The notes below the pieces were generated by a model. It saw nothing but the letters and a program-made list of their open reading frames with translations. It searched no databases and was not told where the DNA came from. 64,000 nucleotides of DNA. Source: Malania oleifera. Lineage: Eukaryota > Streptophyta > Magnoliopsida > Santalales > Ximeniaceae. Below, piece by piece: positions 1 through 9,609 of the stretch. Each line of letters starts with the position of its first letter. The first letter of the stretch is position 1. Position numbers and translations under genes: made by a program. The stretch is taken from NCBI RefSeq assembly GCF_029873635.1, contig NC_080420.1:123884719-123948718 (forward strand), in the 5' to 3' direction.

Positions 1-177
1 AAGACAAAATTCTATACTTCGCTACACCATACCTACTTCTCAACGCCTAACCTACCCATCTCCTATTATTTATCCTAACTCATTTCTATACTTTTGTATA
101 AATCATCTCTAACCTAATACTCTAATATTTCCATATCCAGACGATGTGAAATTAATCACACTTTCGGCTGGAACATT
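1..177 (-). mobile_element. Internal start of an LTR retrotransposon running off the left edge
   Basis: Read on the minus strand, this stretch lies just downstream of a primer-binding site (178-189) and an LTR end (192), so it should be the untranslated leader of an LTR element whose body lies outside the window. No ORF of note is present, and the family cannot be told from this piece. Confidence 0.5.
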
Positions 178-189
178 GCTCTGATACCA
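178..189 (-). other. Primer-binding site (initiator Met tRNA), first copy
   Basis: The minus strand reads TGGTATCAGAGC, the standard plant PBS complementary to the 3' end of initiator Met tRNA. It sits two bases from the LTR terminus (TGTAATGCCCC on the plus strand from 192). This spacing is usual for copia and some other plant LTR elements. Confidence 0.8.
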
Positions 190-191
190 TC

Positions 192-827
192 TGTAATGCC
201 CCGACCCCCCTAAGTGGGCCCGGAGTGCTACTAATCCCTTCATTTACTTAATAATTCACATGCTAATATCATTTTTGCAGTGGAAAATATAACTAAAATA
301 TTTCAACAATAATAAAACCAGAGTTTTCTACATCCATCTACATTCTAACATACATCATACATCCATCTGTATTCACATACATATCTCCAAAACATAACCT
401 ACACCTCCAGTATTCACAAACATCAGTATGTTTTACAACCATCCATTATTCAGAAGACTTAAAACATAAAACATAAAACATAAAACATAAGATATCTACA
501 TCCCAAAATATTATCAAAATTATACCCTTTTTCCTCCAAAAGTATTATAAAATCTCGAGCTCTCTAAGCTCGATGTCGAGGAGGTCCTAAAAAAAAGAGT
601 ACATTTATATTTGGGTGAGATACATTTCAGTAAGGGAAAAAATAATATATTAAAACAGTGTGTGGCCAACATGAGTTTATAATCAACATAATATTTAACA
701 TTTGAAAATCTTTAACATAATTTCTTAAATCATTTTCTGGACCTAATCAACGACATACAAAAGATTTAACCCACGAGGTTACCCAAGGATATGGGTGATT
801 ACCCGCCCATACAAGTAGCACCCCTCT
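192..827 (-). repeat. Truncated LTR, copy A of a tandem pair
   Basis: Begins TGTAATGCCCC and matches the copy starting at 842 over its whole length. Shared landmarks are the AAACATAA repeats near 465-490, the 'ctcgagctctctaagctcgat' region near 555, and the 'cccatacaagtagcacccctct' region near 807. The copy stops where its own internal 'ctctgatac' would be expected and instead joins a second PBS. Related to the solo LTR at 41618-49927, which ends GGGGCGTTACA in the opposite orientation. Confidence 0.7.
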
Positions 828-839
828 GCTCTGATACCA
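828..839 (-). other. Primer-binding site, second copy
   Basis: The minus strand reads TGGTATCAGAGC two bases from the LTR start at 842. Its presence between two LTR copies shows a tandem LTR-PBS-LTR arrangement rather than a normal element. Confidence 0.8.
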
Positions 840-841
840 TC

Positions 842-1870
842 TGTAACGCCCCAAACCCTTAAAATCGGGTCTGGTGCGTTATACCTGATAATCCATAATC
901 CATAATATACGCAGCGAAAAACATAAACATAATCTCCATAAAACATAATACTATAATACCAGAGTTTCCTAGTTCTAACTATAAATCATCATTTCGATCC
1001 ATCACCTGTATTTCCATAAATACACACATCTCCAAAACATACCAGTATTTTCACAATCATCCCTTTCTCTACGGACTTAAAACATAAAACATAAAACATA
1101 AAATATTTACATCCCAAAATATTATCAAAATTATACCATTTTTCTCAAAAGTGCTATAACAGCTCGAGCTCTCTAAGCTCGATCTCGTGGAGGTCCTGAA
1201 AAAGATAAATTTGTATTCGGGCAAGACACATCTCAGTAAGGGAAGAAACAATATATTAAAACAGTGTGTGACCAACATGAGTTTATAATCAACATAAAAA
1301 TTAACATCTGCAGATCTTTAACATAATTTCTGAAATCATTTTCTATACATAATCAATCACATGCAAAAGATTTAACCCACGAGATTACCTAAAGATAAAG
1401 GTGATTACTTGCCCATACAAGTAGCACCCCTCTACTCTGATACATTTGGCAACTTGAAGGTCACAATTGAAGCATATCAGGGCACTCACCATACTCAGTA
1501 AGCCCTCAAGTATTAAATTAATCTCGTACTCACATAGTTCATATAAAATTTTATCGGAGAAGGCTTCCAAGAATAGGGAAATCTACCTGCCCATACAAGT
1601 AGTTTCCCTCTGCCCTAACACGTTATGCAGCCTACTGCTACACCTGATACAATCAGGACACTCGCTTTTCTCAGTGAGCCCTCGGGCAAAGAGTTTAGTT
1701 AATGAGTCTAGTTCGCATTTAGTTTTAAAGGATCATTTATTAAATAAAGCATGTCTAAACATTCTAAAACTCAGCTCAGCTCAATTCCGCTCCATTGTAA
1801 CCCTAGGGACAATGACCCTACCAATGTCAGGAAACCTAAACCCTCCCTCTCTTGTCTTTTGATACCTCTC
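842..1870 (-). repeat. LTR, copy B (right boundary approximate)
   Basis: Starts TGTAACGCCCCAAACCC, identical to the reversed terminus of the solo LTR ending at 49927. It continues past the point where copy A stops (near 1441), through two further 'cccatacaagtag' blocks (about 1411 and 1591). I could not place the right end exactly; similarity fades around 1870. ORFs inside it show no protein features and are treated as chance. Confidence 0.65.
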
Positions 1871-2006
1871 CTTTGTTTTTGTCACTCTCTTGTCTTGTCA
1901 ACCATTAGATAGATATGTCTTAATAAATCCCTCCATTTTTCTCTTTTTATCATTCTTTCTCCAAAGTTATATTGTGATATTTCGTGGAAGAAAGACTTAA
2001 AATGGA
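1871..2006. other. Unassigned spacer
   Basis: T-rich sequence between the LTR copy and the Cassandra LTR. It may be the 5' end of the LTR or flanking backbone. I see no gene or clear repeat in it. Confidence 0.3.
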
Positions 2007-2255
2007 TGTGATGTTACTACCCATATCAACAAGGTGCACCTTTCTTTTCGGGAATCTTCCCATAAGAACTCCACGGTTAAGCGTGCTTGGCTTGGAGTAA
2101 TCTTGGGATGGGTGACCTTTTGGGAAGTTTTCTCGGGAAGTGTATGACTGAGGACAAAACACACTGAAAAAGACACGTATTGATCTGTAGGACTAGTCTT
2201 TAGTCCGATAAGGCCCGCCCCCTGTTGTCTGGTCCAGGTGGAGGAGGAGAGACGC
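2007..2255 (+). mobile_element. Cassandra-type LTR with 5S rRNA sequence, left part
   Basis: Positions about 2057-2135 match the 3' two thirds of plant 5S rRNA, including the A-box area (GGTTAAGCGTGCTTGGC, 2075-2091) and the C-box area (GGGATGGGTGACC, from 2105). The LTR resumes at 11832 and ends CGTTACA at 11865, giving about 283 bp once the element inserted at 2256 and one copy of its TSD are removed. That fits Cassandra TRIM LTRs, which carry 5S sequence. No PBS follows the right end, so it is probably a solo LTR. The left boundary is approximate and no TSD was found. Confidence 0.8.
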
Positions 2256-4489
2256 TGTTAGAATTGGTGTTTTCCCAAGAGGGGGGGGGGGGTGAATTGG
2301 AATTTAAAACTTTTTCTCCTAGTCTAATTTATCCTACAACAGTATATACACAACCTAGGGTCTGTCTATTCAATTTCCAAATGCGTAGATAAATATAATG
2401 TGAAATTTAAGTCATACGCATCATTCACCCATAACATACATGTACGGTAAATATAAAATGCGGAAATATAAATGAACACACGATATGTTATCGGGGTTCG
2501 GCCAACCGTGCCTACGTCCCCGCCTTAAGCTCGCAAGCAGGAGGATTCCACTAATAGCTCACTTAAGGGTGGAGCGGCACCGTTTACAACCAGGTCAAAT
2601 TAACACAGGGCTGACCTCAACCTTAACCAGGTCAATTAGCGGGGCTGACCTCAACCTACACGCCTTAACAGGACGACGCACCTAGCTTTCCTAACCGGGT
2701 CTAAGCCAATCCGGGACTATTCCAGGGCTAGTCTCCCTCTTCAGGCCCGTGCCTGAAAATACAACCAAAGTGTATTACAATGAAATGGTACAGTGATTGT
2801 GCTTTCAAGTAAAGCAGATAAGTACCCAAATTCGCGCAATAATATACACCACAAATATGATTCAATATGTAAGCTCAATGTGGTCTAGATGATTCAACTC
2901 TCAAAGGTATTTTCTATCGGTGTAAAGCGTACGTGAGAGTGTCAAACAAATAATCTTTGTATCACAAGATATTCAACAAATAGTTTCACACAAAGATGTC
3001 AAGTCTTATGTATTTCAATCATTAAGATATCTCAAGCATGTATGTATTAAACGATGTATATGCTTGGTTTGCAAAAGACGTGTAATCTTTGTATTCAGCA
3101 AATAATATATGAGTGAAAGAATATTGCAACAAAGATTTTATCACACTAATAAATATCTCATCAAATATTTTCAAGATAAAAACACAGTAGATATTTGAAA
3201 ATGTTTTTGCAACCAAAATGAAAATACCCTCTTCTTAAGATCTTGCAATGAAGATGCAAGCTTAGAAGATCTAACAAGGTTTTCTTAGGAAATGCTTATT
3301 AGCAAAAGCCTCCTAAGAATCTTAAGGTTTGGCTCTCAAGAAAATCACATCAAACAAGTAGCATAAGGAGAGCAAACCTATTAAACAAAACACTCAATCA
3401 ACTTACAAAATATGTAGGCAATGCTAGAAGGCAAGTATGAGTGGTTTGAGTAATAAAATGAGTAGTATAGGGTTTTTATTTTTCAGAGAATTCTTCCCTA
3501 ATCAAGGTGGCTAATCTCTTACTAATTTTCTCAAATGAACTTGTATATATAGGCAAAGGAGAAAACATGACCGTTGGGGACCTATTGGGTATTATTAGAA
3601 AAGTTTAATGACGTTTAAGACATTTTAACCCTGTTTAGAAAAATATTAACCACGGTAAAAATTGGACCAACCCGAGAGGTCCGGTCGACCGGAACTGGTT
3701 CGGTCGACCAGGACTCAAGTAGCTCGGTCGACCAGGGCAATTTTGAACTGAGTGGCTCGGTCGACCGGAGAGGGCGATTTGCCAAATTTCTGAGGTTCGG
3801 TCGACCGGAGCCTTTTTGAACTATAGAACTCGGTCGACCAGGCCATTGAGAATTCTCCCAAGACCCCTCGGTCGACCAGGTAGTTGGAGTACAAATCTGG
3901 TCGGTCGACCGGGAGGTCAAAGAGTTGACTCCCAGGAGGTTCGGTCGACCGAGGTCAAATGACCTATAAGGGCTCGGTCGACTGGGCCTGGGTCAAACAG
4001 TTGACCCGGACTGGTTTCAGTCGACCAGGCCAAGAATGAACTGTTTTGGCCGATTGACCGAAAGTGCACCAAGTGTGCATTTCGGTCTCTTCTTACAACA
4101 TATAAACCCTATTCAAGTGCCTATTACATACAAGTGTAAAGGTGAGTGTCCTAAGGTCACTTGGGGTCCAATTTGAAATCACCGAAAAAGTCCAGTGTTG
4201 GTCGACCGAAGGTTCACCCTAAGGTCTTTCTATGGTTCGGTTCAGCTTACAAATTAAATCATGCATGTGATGTGTGTGAGCTTATTACAAACCGAAAACC
4301 CTAATTACTATTACAGACAACTTCACTGAAAATTATTATAATTAAGAGTTATGAAATTGTCTTTAAGCCTTTCTTGCTTTGTACACATCTTGATCTTATC
4401 ATTGTTGATTCCTGCACAAAACTCAACCACTCATTAGATACAATGAGTATTTTTCATAATCAAAATCGGGCGTGATCAATAAGTCAACA
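2256..4489 (-). repeat. 3' LTR of element A
   Basis: 2,234 bp, TG...CA ends. On the minus strand: U3 with the palindrome array (about 4210 down to 3681), TATA-like box at 3544-3551 (TATATATA), then the long R/U5. It differs from the 5' LTR by scattered substitutions and one extra 20-bp palindrome unit near 3690-3710. A G-run of about 12 sits near 2281. Confidence 0.9.
3681..4060 (-). promoter_or_regulatory. Array of CGGTCGACCG-like palindromes in U3 of the 3' LTR
   Basis: About a dozen copies of an 8-10 bp palindrome (core GGTCGACC, a SalI site at its centre) spaced roughly 20-45 bp apart, most of them perfect, with another near 4200. On the minus strand the array lies upstream of the TATA box. 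Arrays of palindromes before the core promoter are known from Sirevirus LTRs, though the core sequence differs between lineages. A regulatory role is inferred. Confidence 0.7.
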
Positions 4490-4490
4490 A

Positions 4491-4640
4491 TCTCCCCCTT
4501 TTTGATGATGACAAATACGACAAGCGAAAATATAGGGTTAAGCCAGCCTAAGAAGGCTCCCCCTCACAATATGCATCTAATGTATTTAAATAAATAAAAC
4601 CATTAACCCATTATTTTTGCCCTTTCCATCTCCCCCTTTT
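4491..4640 (-). other. Multiple polypurine tracts next to the 3' LTR of element A
   Basis: On the minus strand AAAAAGGGGGAGA abuts the 3' LTR (4491-4503). Further G-rich purine tracts lie at about 4556-4567 and 4629-4640. The proximal tract should prime plus-strand synthesis. Several polypurine tracts in this place are a known Sirevirus trait. Confidence 0.7.
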
Positions 4641-5938
4641 GGCAACAGCAAAAGGGGCCATTTGAATTTAAAATCCTAGGCAATGGGTGATTAGTGTACT
4701 TATACATGATGAATTTTGGAAAAATTTCGGCAGAGTGCCGTTTGTAAATAGCACTTTCCAAAAGATATCCTATATAAGTATGACCTGTTTGAGTTTAAAT
4801 TTCCTAACAATTTATCCACAACTACTCAAACAGTTCAGTATGGTCCAATTACAGCAAGTGAAATATTAATTATGATCATGAATTGGACAAGTTGTGCAAT
4901 AAAAGTATAAAGTGTGCACATAATCAATATATCTGGTGATAACAAGGTTCAAATGACATAGCAAACCTGATTAAACTAGAAATATACACAAACCATTTAA
5001 CAATGAAAACATATCATAAGACCCGTGGAAGATTTGAGTTAAGGACACACGGCATATGATACCTAAAAGAGGGTTTGAGCATAAATATAGTCTAACTAGT
5101 TCACATGCATTTTCACATATTATCAATGAACCAGTTATATAATGCAACACCCTTAAGATATTTCATGACGTAAGATTTCAATACATGGAAGGCACAAGTC
5201 ATGAAGGCATGTAAGCAAATTAGCAAGACATACAATATATCCAAATTGAATTCAATTCTTGCTTTCATAGATAAATGTATATATATTCCCTTTAGTATGT
5301 GTAAAAGGTACTGAGAAGTTGCTTGATGAAAAGGAGAACTCCAATTTTAAGATAATCAAGCAATATTTTTCTGGGTTGTCAATTGTGCACATAGTAAATT
5401 ATAACCAGAAAAATCATAACCATAATGATCCAAAAATTTAAGATTCACATGCATGATCATATGGCAAGTCAAGTAACAGTGGCAACAGGAACATGTTTCA
5501 ATTTTATGATTAAAGCATTCCATTTAAGTACAGGCCACACTTGATTAAAAGGTAGATATAATCCATACATATTTTGTGAGCAAGACAAGATAGATATTTA
5601 TTTTCAGATTGCTCCCCCTAAATGTATGCAAATTATGAAACAATTACTTCACATGAATATATACATTTGGCACACACAAGTAATTGTTTTGATTATTTGG
5701 GCAAATGCCTACAGAAAATTCGGCAGCATGCTGGCTGTAAACAGGACATTTCCCAAATTTTACCTGCACATAAACGTTCTTAAACAGACAATATTATAGA
5801 AGTAGGGCACACGAGAACCTATCATCTACCAGCAGGCAATTCTCAACAACTGCATCCGCCATGCAGTAGGCATTCTACTCATGCATTTCAATATTACACA
5901 CAATTAACCACAAGAACATGTAAGTCAAGAGACTGCAA

Positions 5939-5976
<38 letters not shown>

Positions 5977-6060
5977 TAAATAACCAAGGTAGTATGTCAA
6001 TAACATCATGAGAGTACAGGATAAAACAAAAGAGCTGTTTTATTTAATACAGACCAGATG
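4641..6060 (-). other. Non-coding internal region of element A
   Basis: AT-rich, with no supportable ORF. It shares blocks with element B, for example the 'gccatgcag(t/g)aggcattcta' block near 5860 here and 16388 in B, so it is an old part of the family. It holds a (TA)n tract at 5943-5974. Confidence 0.6.
5943..5974. repeat. (TA)n microsatellite
   Basis: Uninterrupted alternating TA of about 32 bp within the non-coding internal region of element A. Confidence 0.95.
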
Positions 6061-6123
6061 ATATAAAATAACAATAAAAAGAATCAAGGCCCATGCTATC
6101 TGATCTGTGGACAACTCTGGAGT

Positions 6124-6387
6124 CTAGATCTCTCCTCCATCATCTTCTCCATCCTCTCCTCCATCATCACCATCAGCGACATCAAAATCAAAATTCATCG
6201 TCATCCTATCTCTCTCATCTTGCATCTCCTGAATGCGGTCACTCAGCTCACTGAAGCCAGCTGTCATGGTCCGCTCTAAATCTGTGAGGCGGCTATCAGT
6301 GGAGATGGAGTGCTGCTGGAACTCCTGCCGAAGTGCAGCAGATGACAATGCCAAGTCCTGCAAGTTTGACTGGACTGATCCTTGAAA
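6124..6387 (-). pseudogene. C-terminal extension of the Transposase_32-like ORF beyond an in-frame TAG
   Basis: In the same frame as 6388-7326 and separated only by one TAG codon. It encodes heptad-like residues (QDLALSSAALRQEF..., then a DLERTM/ELSDRIQEM stretch) suggesting a coiled coil, and ends in a strongly acidic Asp/Glu/Gly tail. Either the element carries a nonsense mutation, or the tail is reached by stop readthrough. The base context after TAG (TTTCAA) is not the usual tobamovirus-type readthrough context, so mutation is more likely. Confidence 0.55.
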
Positions 6388-7326
6388 CTATATGAACATG
6401 TCAGACAAGCCGGAGATAGCAGCCATAAGATCCACATTCGATGGCTGTGGAGGCTGTGGTGGCTCCTGTGGGGCCACAACATGTGCTGCACCTGCTTTAG
6501 AGGGCGCCCAAATGTTCCCTACGAGCTCATACCCCATCAGTCTAAGGGTCACTCTAGAGAAGGTGTCCGCCGGTCGTCTCCTCTTCAGTGAAGCCACATT
6601 CGTCCTTGTGACTCCAATACTTCTGAACAACTTGTTTAGGATTCCTCCATATGGCATGATCACTCGGTGGCCAATTGTCTTGGCCATCATCCATCGGATA
6701 ATCAAACTCGGCAAGTCCAACTTCTTCCGAGCAAAGAGGCACCACATGACGAAGCAATCTAAAAAGGAGACGTGCACTCTAGATCCCGCCTTGGGCAGGA
6801 TATTATACGTGATCAGATGATGCACGATCTTAGCCTTTAAGCTGAACTGTCTGTACTGGGGAGGATGGATCTGGCTAGCAGTGCCAGGGTCAAACATGGT
6901 CAGATTGGCGAATGTGGCTACGGTAAATCCCTGATCAAGGATCCAGGAGTTACCCACCTCGGGGCACTGAAAATCACCACGGCCAATGTCGAGGACTTCA
7001 GAGATATATTGTGCGTCAAACCGCACATCTGTCCTCAGAACACGAGAGAAATACCCGTTCTCATCATTGCCAAGGTTGGCATAGAACATCCTAACGAACG
7101 TCGGGTAATATCCCCCAGGCTGGTAGGAGATAAAGGATTTCCACCCTTGATACTCAAACATGTCTAAAATATTTTGAAAATACTGGCCCATAAATACCAG
7201 GTCGAGTATCTTACCTAGTATAGCCTCCTTGGGGCGAAACTCCCGTATGTACTGCATCTTGCATCTATCTGAGCGAAAATACTCATCCTCGGCATGTGCA
7301 AGATCGCGAGCTTCAATGTGAGCCAT
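6388..7326 (-). CDS. Putative plant transposon protein (Transposase_32-like) inside element A
   Basis: 312 codons. The stretch YYPTFVRMFYANL (about residues 72-84), followed by a region ending SEVLDIG, resembles the plant-specific 'putative plant transposon protein' family (Transposase_32), from my memory of that family. The biochemical role of the family is not established. The chosen ATG at 7324-7326 is the first in frame, has G at +4, and lies about 100 bp downstream of a TATA-like box (7426-7437). The reading frame continues beyond a single TAG (6388-6390) for 87 more codons, so the ancestral protein was probably about 400 residues. Element B has no counterpart, so this looks like a gained cassette in A or a loss in B. 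No catalytic residues can be assigned. Confidence 0.65.
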   Translation of the reverse strand: MAHIEARDLAHAEDEYFRSDRCKMQYIREFRPKEAILGKILDLVFMGQYFQNILDMFEYQGWKSFISYQPGGYYPTFVRMFYANLGNDENGYFSRVLRTDVRFDAQYISEVLDIGRGDFQCPEVGNSWILDQGFTVATFANLTMFDPGTASQIHPPQYRQFSLKAKIVHHLITYNILPKAGSRVHVSFLDCFVMWCLFARKKLDLPSLIIRWMMAKTIGHRVIMPYGGILNKLFRSIGVTRTNVASLKRRRPADTFSRVTLRLMGYELVGNIWAPSKAGAAHVVAPQEPPQPPQPSNVDLMAAISGLSDMFI

Positions 7327-7425
7327 GGGAATGATGATGTGAGGCTAGGGTATTGGGTTTGCTAGGAAATAGGGAAGGATTTCTCAAGATTTCTCGCGCA
7401 AATGAGTTGAAAATGAAGAGATTCA

Positions 7426-7740
7426 ACATATATATCACAGCTCGGTCAACCAGGAGTAGATACGGTCGACCGACGCTTGAAATTCCCTAGGTACCGACAC
7501 CTTTCGGTCGACCGAGGCGAAAATGAACTGGGATGGCCGGTCGATCGTAAGGGTGTATTGTGCCACGTTTCGGTCGACCAGGGGGAAACCGAGACTTCCG
7601 GTTGACCGAGATATTTTGTTCATGAAGGTTCGGTCGACCGTGAGGGGTCAAAGTCAACACACGCTGGTCGACCGAGGCGTTTTATAACTGAAGTGCTCGG
7701 TCGACCGAGCATAGTGGATTTTCCCGGTTTTCCCTGATTT
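7426..7740 (-). promoter_or_regulatory. LTR-U3-like internal promoter upstream of the Transposase_32-like ORF
   Basis: Nine CGGTCGACCG-like palindromes lie between about 7442 and 7706, followed on the minus strand by a TATA-like box (TGATATATATGT, 7426-7437) and then the ORF start at 7326. The order array, TATA, transcript is that of the flanking LTR U3 regions. The upstream edge also shares 'tcctaaggtc' with the LTR. I infer a promoter taken from, or evolved with, an LTR. Confidence 0.6.
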
Positions 7741-8276
7741 TTGATCCAAAGTTCTTCCTAAGGTCCATATTTGATGTGTAACAGTATAACCATGATTCTT
7801 AGGGATCCTTGGTGAAAGATATTGCTCAAATGAAGTGTGTACCGAGAATCGACTTTATCGACCTATTTTAGGAACCGGGCACTGCGGAGTATGACGCTTT
7901 TCTTAACTTGTGCTCAATGGTGATTGGATAATGTCCTACAAAGATGATGGCATAAAGGAGCAAGAATACGAACCAAGAAATAAATGAGAACTCACCGAGT
8001 ATGATCGTGGTTTGGTGATAATTCCCTATGGATGAGATATAAGACGAAGCCCTAAAATTTAACTTTGTACAATGGACAACTGCTGCTTAACTTTATGTTT
8101 TTCATGACGGCAGGGGTTAAGCAATTAGACGTAGATACCGGGCGTACATGCCATGTCCATTTTGAAGTGGATAAAGGTTCTTAGTACAACAAGATAGCTT
8201 AATGAGTATGCATACTAAATATTTTGTTTTAATCAACAATCACTTCCTGATACTATAATCGTCACAACTCCCAAAC
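7741..8276 (-). other. Spacer between gag and the second ORF of element A
   Basis: No ORF. The part from about 7960 to 8276 resembles element B at about 17190-17900 (shared blocks 'gatacgaacca', 'tatgatcgtggtttggt' / 'tgtgatcgtggtttggt'). The junction with the cassette found only in A therefore lies upstream of about 7960. Confidence 0.5.
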
Positions 8277-9554
8277 CTAGGAATAAAGAAAGGATAGCAA
8301 GAATGCATTTTCAGTTTGAGTTTGCTTTTCCTTAAGTCCTACGAGATTTGCTTCGCTGATTATCCATCTCATTTCCTTTTCTAGTCCTCTCTCGCTTCTT
8401 AGCAAGCAATTAAACCACATATGGCACACAAATTTGCAAAATAAGCAAGCATAGAATATATGTGAAGGATTGTGCTTATTTATTCCATTTCTCTTCAGTG
8501 AGGCCAGTCTGTTGATTCTATGTAAGCAGCCTGAACCCTTTTGGAAATGAGTTTTCTTTTTAGATCCGAAGGGTTTATTATGATTATTCGTATCATTTTT
8601 AATGTCCAGAGCAATTTTCGAATAATCATCTATTTCTTCATCCAAGCATGCAATATTCAATATCTTCTCAACCTTTTTCTTTTCAAGAATAGCATAAAGA
8701 TTTTTCAGCCCCTGTAATTGTTTTGCTATTCTTTTGTTCTCATTCTTTAGATGTATTTCATGCTTAGAGATTCTAACTAGAAACTTGTGCATTTTCAATA
8801 AAGTCTTTTCTAGTTCTTCATGTGATAACAAGCTTTTAATATTCAAATCAGCACATGATTCCCCAAAAGAATTATCACAACAGTTTTCATATGAATCATT
8901 GCATGCATGCTCAATAGGACTATCATGAAGTACAAGGGATGATTCATTCCATAATATACTGCAGCATTTAATATATGAATCATCACAAAAATCACTATCA
9001 AAGCTATTATAATATTCAACAGATGATCCAGCATTTGATATGTCACAAAAATGGACATATGATTCATCATAAGATTTATCATAGTAAACATCGCATGTAC
9101 CATTTACTGCATTCTCACAAAAACCACCAAATGGGCTAGAGTAAGAATCATATACCTCGCCATCGATGTCTAGCTCATGAATTACCTCCTCTTGATCATT
9201 AGAGCTTGGAGCATCTGGAGGAGTCACCATCTCTGATTCCTGGGATTTTCCATATTTCTTTTCCAGTTCATCCCAGATTTCCTGTGCAGTCTGACATGCC
9301 ACAAACTCAACAAAGATATCAGAATCTAACGCAAGATATAACATGTTCATGGCATCAGAATTAATCATATCAAAATCATTTTCATTTATTTGTGCACATC
9401 TTCCTTTGGCAGTCACAAGCCAGACCCTCCAGTCCATAGATTTCAAGAATATTGTCATTCTAACCTTCCACATGGTGTAGTCGACACCACAAAATACTGG
9501 AGGACTGGAAAGTGACTGTCTCTCAACGAATAGGGATACACCAATGTGAGCCAT
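8277..9554 (-). CDS. Copia-type gag polyprotein of element A
   Basis: 425 codons. The N-terminus (MAHIGVSLF...) is shared with element B, fixing the start. A DUF4219-like motif (VDYTMWKVRMTIFL, about residues 24-37) and a UBN2-like stretch ending EIWDELEKKYG are typical of plant copia Gag, but the middle of UBN2 seems shortened. Then comes an acidic Cys/Tyr/Ser-rich imperfect repeat region (about 135-230), a Lys/Glu-rich coiled coil (about 245-320), and a CCHC zinc knuckle CLFCKFVCHMWFNC (CX2CX4HX4C) near residue 390. Role: capsid and RNA binding for packaging. No pol frame follows it. The ORF is uninterrupted, unlike the copy in element B. Confidence 0.8.
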   Translation of the reverse strand: MAHIGVSLFVERQSLSSPPVFCGVDYTMWKVRMTIFLKSMDWRVWLVTAKGRCAQINENDFDMINSDAMNMLYLALDSDIFVEFVACQTAQEIWDELEKKYGKSQESEMVTPPDAPSSNDQEEVIHELDIDGEVYDSYSSPFGGFCENAVNGTCDVYYDKSYDESYVHFCDISNAGSSVEYYNSFDSDFCDDSYIKCCSILWNESSLVLHDSPIEHACNDSYENCCDNSFGESCADLNIKSLLSHEELEKTLLKMHKFLVRISKHEIHLKNENKRIAKQLQGLKNLYAILEKKKVEKILNIACLDEEIDDYSKIALDIKNDTNNHNKPFGSKKKTHFQKGSGCLHRINRLASLKRNGINKHNPSHIFYACLFCKFVCHMWFNCLLRSERGLEKEMRWIISEANLVGLKEKQTQTENAFLLSFLYS

Positions 9555-9595
9555 TTCGATCTTTTTACAAAAACATTTAAGTCAAGTGCAATGAG

Positions 9596-9607
9596 GCTCT
9601 GATACCA
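9596..9607 (-). other. Primer-binding site of element A
   Basis: The minus strand reads TGGTATCAGAGC, two bases from the 5' LTR. It is complementary to the initiator Met tRNA 3' end, as in most copia elements. Confidence 0.9.
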
Positions 9608-9609
9608 AT

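Noticed and set aside
1467..1862. 131-codon plus-strand ORF
   Set aside because: It lies inside an LTR copy, has no recognisable domain, and is not kept in related LTRs.
2057..2135. A functional 5S rRNA gene
   Set aside because: The match covers only part of 5S, has several substitutions and lies within an LTR-like unit; it is Cassandra-type, not an rRNA gene.
3681..4060. CRISPR-like array (short repeats with spacers)
   Set aside because: Units are 8-10 bp palindromes with irregular spacing inside a eukaryotic LTR; there are no long repeats and no cas genes.
6392..7167. Plus-strand ORFs opposite the Transposase_32-like gene
   Set aside because: Shadow frames; the minus frame has the family resemblance and fits the element's direction.
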